A stretch of 39,902 bases of DNA, from contig JAGWTZ010000028.1 in NCBI GenBank assembly GCA_028868695.1, forward strand, positions 1-39,902, read 5' to 3'. Shown one piece after another: positions 36,748 to 39,902 of this stretch. The notes below the pieces were generated by a model. That model was not told the origin of the DNA, made no database searches, and worked only from the letters and a program-made list of their open reading frames with translations. This DNA is from Alphaproteobacteria bacterium (GTDB lineage Bacteria; Pseudomonadota; Alphaproteobacteria; Rhizobiales; Aestuariivirgaceae). How positions within the stretch are numbered: position 1 is the first letter of the stretch; each line of letters begins with the position of its first letter. A program made the position numbers and the translations under genes.

Positions 36748-38132
36748 GCTATTCCCCCGCCCGCCTTGACGAAGCCACGCCTGCTGAAACCGCCGCCAAG
36801 CCAGGGGAAAAGCCCGAGGCCGAAACACCGGTGCCCAGCTGGTTCACGCCCGGCACCGAGATCGTGAAGCCGGACCAGCTTGCCGAGCGGTACCGTGAGC
36901 GCCTCGCGCGTGAGCAAGCGATGCAGAAGGCCCAGGATGAAGAGCTCGAGGCCTATCGCCGCAAGCTTGACGAGAAGTTCAAGGCGGCTCAGAGGCTCTA
37001 CGACCATCCCGGCAATGACAACCCGTCACACAGCCCGCAGGTCAATTTGCGCGCCCGCCGTCCCACCTTGCCTGTGGGGCAGATTGAGCTGCAATCCGCC
37101 CGCTATCACCGCGAGGCTGAGCAGGAAAAACCGGCCCAGGCAGAGCCCGCCCCCATCACTTTGCGCAAGCGCAAGACGCAGCCGGCAACACCGGTGCGAG
37201 CCCGCCGCAAACGCGAGTTCCACATCGGCACCTACGTGGCCTATGCCGCCATCGCCGTGGTGATTGGTGGTGGCGCTGGCTATGGCTTTGCCAACCGCGC
37301 CACGCTTTCGGGCTGGGCCCAATCCGGCCTCGACCACGCCCGCCGCGTGGTGGCTGATTTGGCGCGCCCGCTGCCAGAAGGCGGGACTGACGCCACAATA
37401 GCGACCAGTCCGGGTGGCACAACCACCATCGCCAAGAAGCCTGTCGCCATGGCGCAGCTGCAGGTCAATGACGTGCGCGGCACGCTGAACAGCATGATCC
37501 CGCTCACCCTCTCGGCCACCGCCGCCAGCGACAAGGAGCCAGTGGATGTGGTCATCTCCGGCCTGCCCCCTTCCGCCTATCTCACGGCTGGACAGCAATC
37601 CGCTGATGGCAGTTGGGTCGTGAAGGCGCCAGATTTGGCCAATGTGCGCCTGGTTGTGGCGCAATCGGAAGAACCCAAGCTCAATCTCGAAGTGGCAGCG
37701 GTTGAGCAAACCACTGGCAGCCTCGCCGCCCCCGCCCAGAAGATGCAGGTGGAATTGGCGGATGTGAAGATCGTGCCAACCGCCGCGCCGCCAGATAGCC
37801 AGTTCAGCGCCGTGCAGATCAAACCTGCCGAAGTTCCAGCCCCGGATGGCGGTGCCAAGCAGGCCTCGGCCCTTCCCGCCGCTGTCGCCCCCGGCGGCGA
37901 TTTGCTCAGCAAGGCCGATGCGCTGATGGCTCAAGGCGATGTCATCTCCGCCCGGCAATTGTATTTGCAGGCCGCCAATCTCGGCAATGCCAAGGGCGCC
38001 TTCGGCGTGGCCCGAACCTATGACCCCAAGGTTTTCGCCGAATTGAAGATTGATGGCCTGCAGCCTGACCCCGCCAAGGCCGCCGAATGGTACAAGAAGG
38101 CGCAGGCTGCTGGCATGGCAGCCAACCCTTAA
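36744..38132 (+). CDS. Membrane protein with coiled coil, Ig-like segment and Sel1-like repeats
   Basis: A 462-aa protein in four parts. Residues 1-160 are charged and Pro-rich, with a helical, coiled-coil-like stretch at about 43-85 and basic 140-158. A single membrane segment spans about 161-182 (IGTYVAYAAIAVVIGGGAGY), which puts the N-terminus in the cytoplasm. Residues 236-325 resemble the cadherin/Ig-like repeats of large adhesins (PLTLSATAASDKEPVDVVISGLP, ADGSWVVKAPDL). Residues 388-455 have Sel1/TPR-like repeats (ALMAQGDVISARQLYLQAA, DPAKAAEWYKKAQAAG). CAGGAG precedes the ATG, which overlaps the TAXI stop. No exact family known. Confidence 0.7.
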   Translation: MSYSPARLDEATPAETAAKPGEKPEAETPVPSWFTPGTEIVKPDQLAERYRERLAREQAMQKAQDEELEAYRRKLDEKFKAAQRLYDHPGNDNPSHSPQVNLRARRPTLPVGQIELQSARYHREAEQEKPAQAEPAPITLRKRKTQPATPVRARRKREFHIGTYVAYAAIAVVIGGGAGYGFANRATLSGWAQSGLDHARRVVADLARPLPEGGTDATIATSPGGTTTIAKKPVAMAQLQVNDVRGTLNSMIPLTLSATAASDKEPVDVVISGLPPSAYLTAGQQSADGSWVVKAPDLANVRLVVAQSEEPKLNLEVAAVEQTTGSLAAPAQKMQVELADVKIVPTAAPPDSQFSAVQIKPAEVPAPDGGAKQASALPAAVAPGGDLLSKADALMAQGDVISARQLYLQAANLGNAKGAFGVARTYDPKVFAELKIDGLQPDPAKAAEWYKKAQAAGMAANP

Positions 38133-38190
38133 GTGGCCTCGACAAAGCGCGGCGCGCTTGGCAAAAGCCTTGGAAGCCCAAGGAGATGCC

Positions 38191-39825
38191 ATGCGCGCCG
38201 CAGATTTTATCGTTCAAAGCCTCAAAGCCCATGGCGTGAAGCGCGTCTATTGCGTGCCGGGCGAGAGCTATCTGGCGTTGCTTGATGCACTGCATGACGC
38301 AGGCATTCAGGTCATCATCTGCCGGCATGAAGGCGGCGCTGGCTTCATGGCAGTGGCCGAAGCGAAGATGACGGGCATTCCCGGCGTGGTGCTGGTCAGC
38401 CGCGGGCCGGGCGCCACCAACCTTTCCATTGCGGTGCACATGGCCGAGCAGGATGCCGTGCCGCTCATCGCCATTGTTGGCCAGGTCGGCCGCGACGAGA
38501 AATATCGCTTCGTGTTCCAGGAAATGGATTATGGCGCGGTGTTCGGTTCCTTCACCAAGGGCGTGTTTGAACTGGATGACGCCACCCGCCTGCCGGAAAT
38601 GCTGCCGCGCGCCTTCCGCCTGGCGCTTGAAGGCGTGCAAGGCCCAGTGGTTCTCCCCGTGCCGGAAGACATGCTGCGTGATGATGTGCCGGAGCCGCAG
38701 GTGCTGACCTATCCCCTGCCTGCGCTTGGCGTGGCTCCCGCCGCGTTGGAACTGTTGCGCGAGATGCTGCTGCACGCCGAGCGGCCCTTGCTGATCGCGG
38801 GCTCACGCTTGCGCGGGGCCAAGGGCGCCGACGCCGTTGCCAAATTCGCCGCAGCCCAGCGGGTGCCCGTGGCCGTCACCTGGAAATCACAGGATGTGTT
38901 CGACAACGCATCGGAGCTTTATGCCGGGCATTTGGATATGGGCACAGTGAAAGCCCTGCGCGAGGAACTGATGCAGGCCGACCTGATCGTCGCCGCCGGC
39001 ACAAGGCTGGGTGATTTCGCCACCATGGGCTTTGCCCTGCCCGAGGCCCCACAGCCCAAGCAGGCGCTGGTCCACATCTATCCGGATTCAAAGCCGATTG
39101 GCCGCGTGATCCGGGCCGATCTCGGCCTTGTGGCGGACCCCGCCGAAGTCTTGAACGCGCTGGCGCAGAACCCGCGCGTGGCCCCGGCCGCGCGCGAACG
39201 CTGGATCTCGTCGGTTCATGCCGCCTGTGTGGCCGGGCAAACCTACGCGCTGCGCAATGTCGCCGACGGCGTGGATTTCGGCGCCGTCACCTTGGCGCTG
39301 GCGAAACATGCGCCGGCCAATGCCGTTGTCACCATGGATGCCGGCAACATGACAACCTGGGCCCACCGCTTCTGGAAAATGTCGCCGAAGAACACCATGC
39401 TCGGCGGCGTGGTCGGTGCCATGGGCTTTGGCGTGCCCTCGGCAGTGGCAGCTTCGCTGGTCGATCCTTCGCGCACGCCCATCTGCTTTGTCGGTGACGG
39501 CGGTGTGTTGATGAACGGCAATGAACTCGCCACCGCGCTGGCCTTCGGCGGCAAGCCCAAGATCGTCATTTCAAACAACGGAATATATGGCACCATCCGC
39601 ACCCATCAGGAACGGCACTTCCCCCACCGCGTTTCCGGCACCAATCTGGTGAACCCGGATTTCACCGCCTGGGCCAAAAGCTTCGGCGCGGATACTTTCG
39701 AATTGAAGCTCGGCGATGATGTTGATGCCGTGGTGAAGGCCTTCCTGGCCAGCCCGAACATGGCTGTGCTGCATGTGCATTCCTCTGCCAAGTCGCTCAG
39801 CGCAGGCGGCACGCTGCCGGGCTAA
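38191..39825 (+). CDS. Acetolactate-synthase-like thiamine diphosphate enzyme
   Basis: A 544-aa ThDP enzyme of the acetohydroxyacid synthase/glyoxylate carboligase group. E47 in CRHEGGAGFMA activates ThDP; SRGPGATN at 70-77; the central FAD-like domain covers about 190-330; the GDGGVLMNGNEL...ISNNG motif near 434 binds Mg-ThDP. ATG 38191 has AAGGAG at 5 bases. The product cannot be fixed from sequence: acetolactate, sulfoacetaldehyde or benzoylformate-type reactions are possible; no ilvN/ilvH regulatory subunit gene follows. Confidence 0.88.
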   Translation: MRAADFIVQSLKAHGVKRVYCVPGESYLALLDALHDAGIQVIICRHEGGAGFMAVAEAKMTGIPGVVLVSRGPGATNLSIAVHMAEQDAVPLIAIVGQVGRDEKYRFVFQEMDYGAVFGSFTKGVFELDDATRLPEMLPRAFRLALEGVQGPVVLPVPEDMLRDDVPEPQVLTYPLPALGVAPAALELLREMLLHAERPLLIAGSRLRGAKGADAVAKFAAAQRVPVAVTWKSQDVFDNASELYAGHLDMGTVKALREELMQADLIVAAGTRLGDFATMGFALPEAPQPKQALVHIYPDSKPIGRVIRADLGLVADPAEVLNALAQNPRVAPAARERWISSVHAACVAGQTYALRNVADGVDFGAVTLALAKHAPANAVVTMDAGNMTTWAHRFWKMSPKNTMLGGVVGAMGFGVPSAVAASLVDPSRTPICFVGDGGVLMNGNELATALAFGGKPKIVISNNGIYGTIRTHQERHFPHRVSGTNLVNPDFTAWAKSFGADTFELKLGDDVDAVVKAFLASPNMAVLHVHSSAKSLSAGGTLPG

Positions 39826-39902
39826 ACCCCCAGCGCCTTCAGCAGCCACACACTGCCGATGCCGATCGCCATGGTGGCCAGCAGCGGCAGGCGCAGGATG
39901 GC
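39822..39902 (-). CDS. C-terminal end of a membrane protein, AzlD-like
   Basis: The last 26 codons of a leftward gene: AILRLPLLATMAIGIGSVWL then LKALGV and stop. The hydrophobic C-terminal helix fits the end of AzlD-type branched-chain amino acid exporter subunits, but the fragment is too short to be sure. Its stop overlaps that of the ThDP enzyme gene by 3 bases, tail to tail. Confidence 0.45.
   Translation of the reverse strand, partial: AILRLPLLATMAIGIGSVWLLKALGV

Noticed and set aside
37026-38192. Open frame of 388 codons on the minus strand across the Sel1-like gene
   Set aside because: Antisense shadow; the plus-strand frame has ribosome binding site, membrane helix and repeats.

Overview
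The window reads as a chromosomal core segment of an alphaproteobacterium, most likely of the Hyphomicrobiales (Rhizobiales). Support comes from high-GC coding sequence, the alphaproteobacterial F1-ATPase inhibitor (DUF1476, zeta), the DnaA-related HdaA next to ppk/ppx, a split purS/purQ/purL pathway, a perfect CtrA-type site (TTAA-N7-TTAAC) and Rhizobiales-type palindromic repeats. The lineage call is inference from gene content. No tRNA, rRNA, CRISPR, prophage, transposase or integrase is visible.

Layout. 1-5.4 kb: start of an exported protein, a histidine-rich L,D-transpeptidase, a nicotinate phosphoribosyltransferase-like enzyme, a DUF3592 membrane protein, a divergent ClC-type chloride channel and a HpcH/HpaI aldolase. 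5.4-16.1 kb: the zeta ATPase inhibitor, then purC-purS-purQ, a 0.7-kb stretch with two small ORFs and several structured or regulatory elements, purL, bolA, a 57-aa membrane protein, grxD, a low-GC glutathione S-transferase, an orphan periplasmic binding protein, a stand-alone RAM (AsnC ligand-binding) domain, purB and rnd. 16.1-25 kb: a leftward operon DUF2066 - CDP-alcohol phosphatidyltransferase - AI-2E/PerM - hdaA - ppk - ppx, divergent from purM-purN. 25-29.6 kb: a WYL regulator divergent from a Faxc-type GST with a long palindromic operator between them, a nucleoside hydrolase, and a translationally coupled pair of a BioF2-type acyltransferase and a cupin-8/JmjC-like oxygenase. 29.7-33.6 kb: rpmF, mtgA, a short-chain prenyl diphosphate synthase, a YiiX-type permuted NlpC/P60 protein and ispG. 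33.6-39.9 kb: pta divergent from citrate synthase with a 17-bp gap, a TAXI-type binding protein coupled to a membrane-anchored Ig-like/Sel1-like protein, an acetolactate-synthase-like ThDP enzyme, and the end of an AzlD-like membrane protein.

How it works together. Six of the genes specific to de novo purine synthesis (purC, S, Q, L, B, M, N in three blocks) share the window with polyphosphate turnover, regulation of replication initiation and isoprenoid synthesis, so it is largely housekeeping. The parts that deserve attention lie between those genes: the purQ-purL interval (CtrA site, a leader hairpin, a 13-bp inverted repeat enclosing another hairpin, two small ORFs), the low-GC GST behind a pair of palindromic repeats, the 44-bp operator at 25.76 kb, the acyltransferase-oxygenase pair, and the permease-less TAXI/Sel1 pair.
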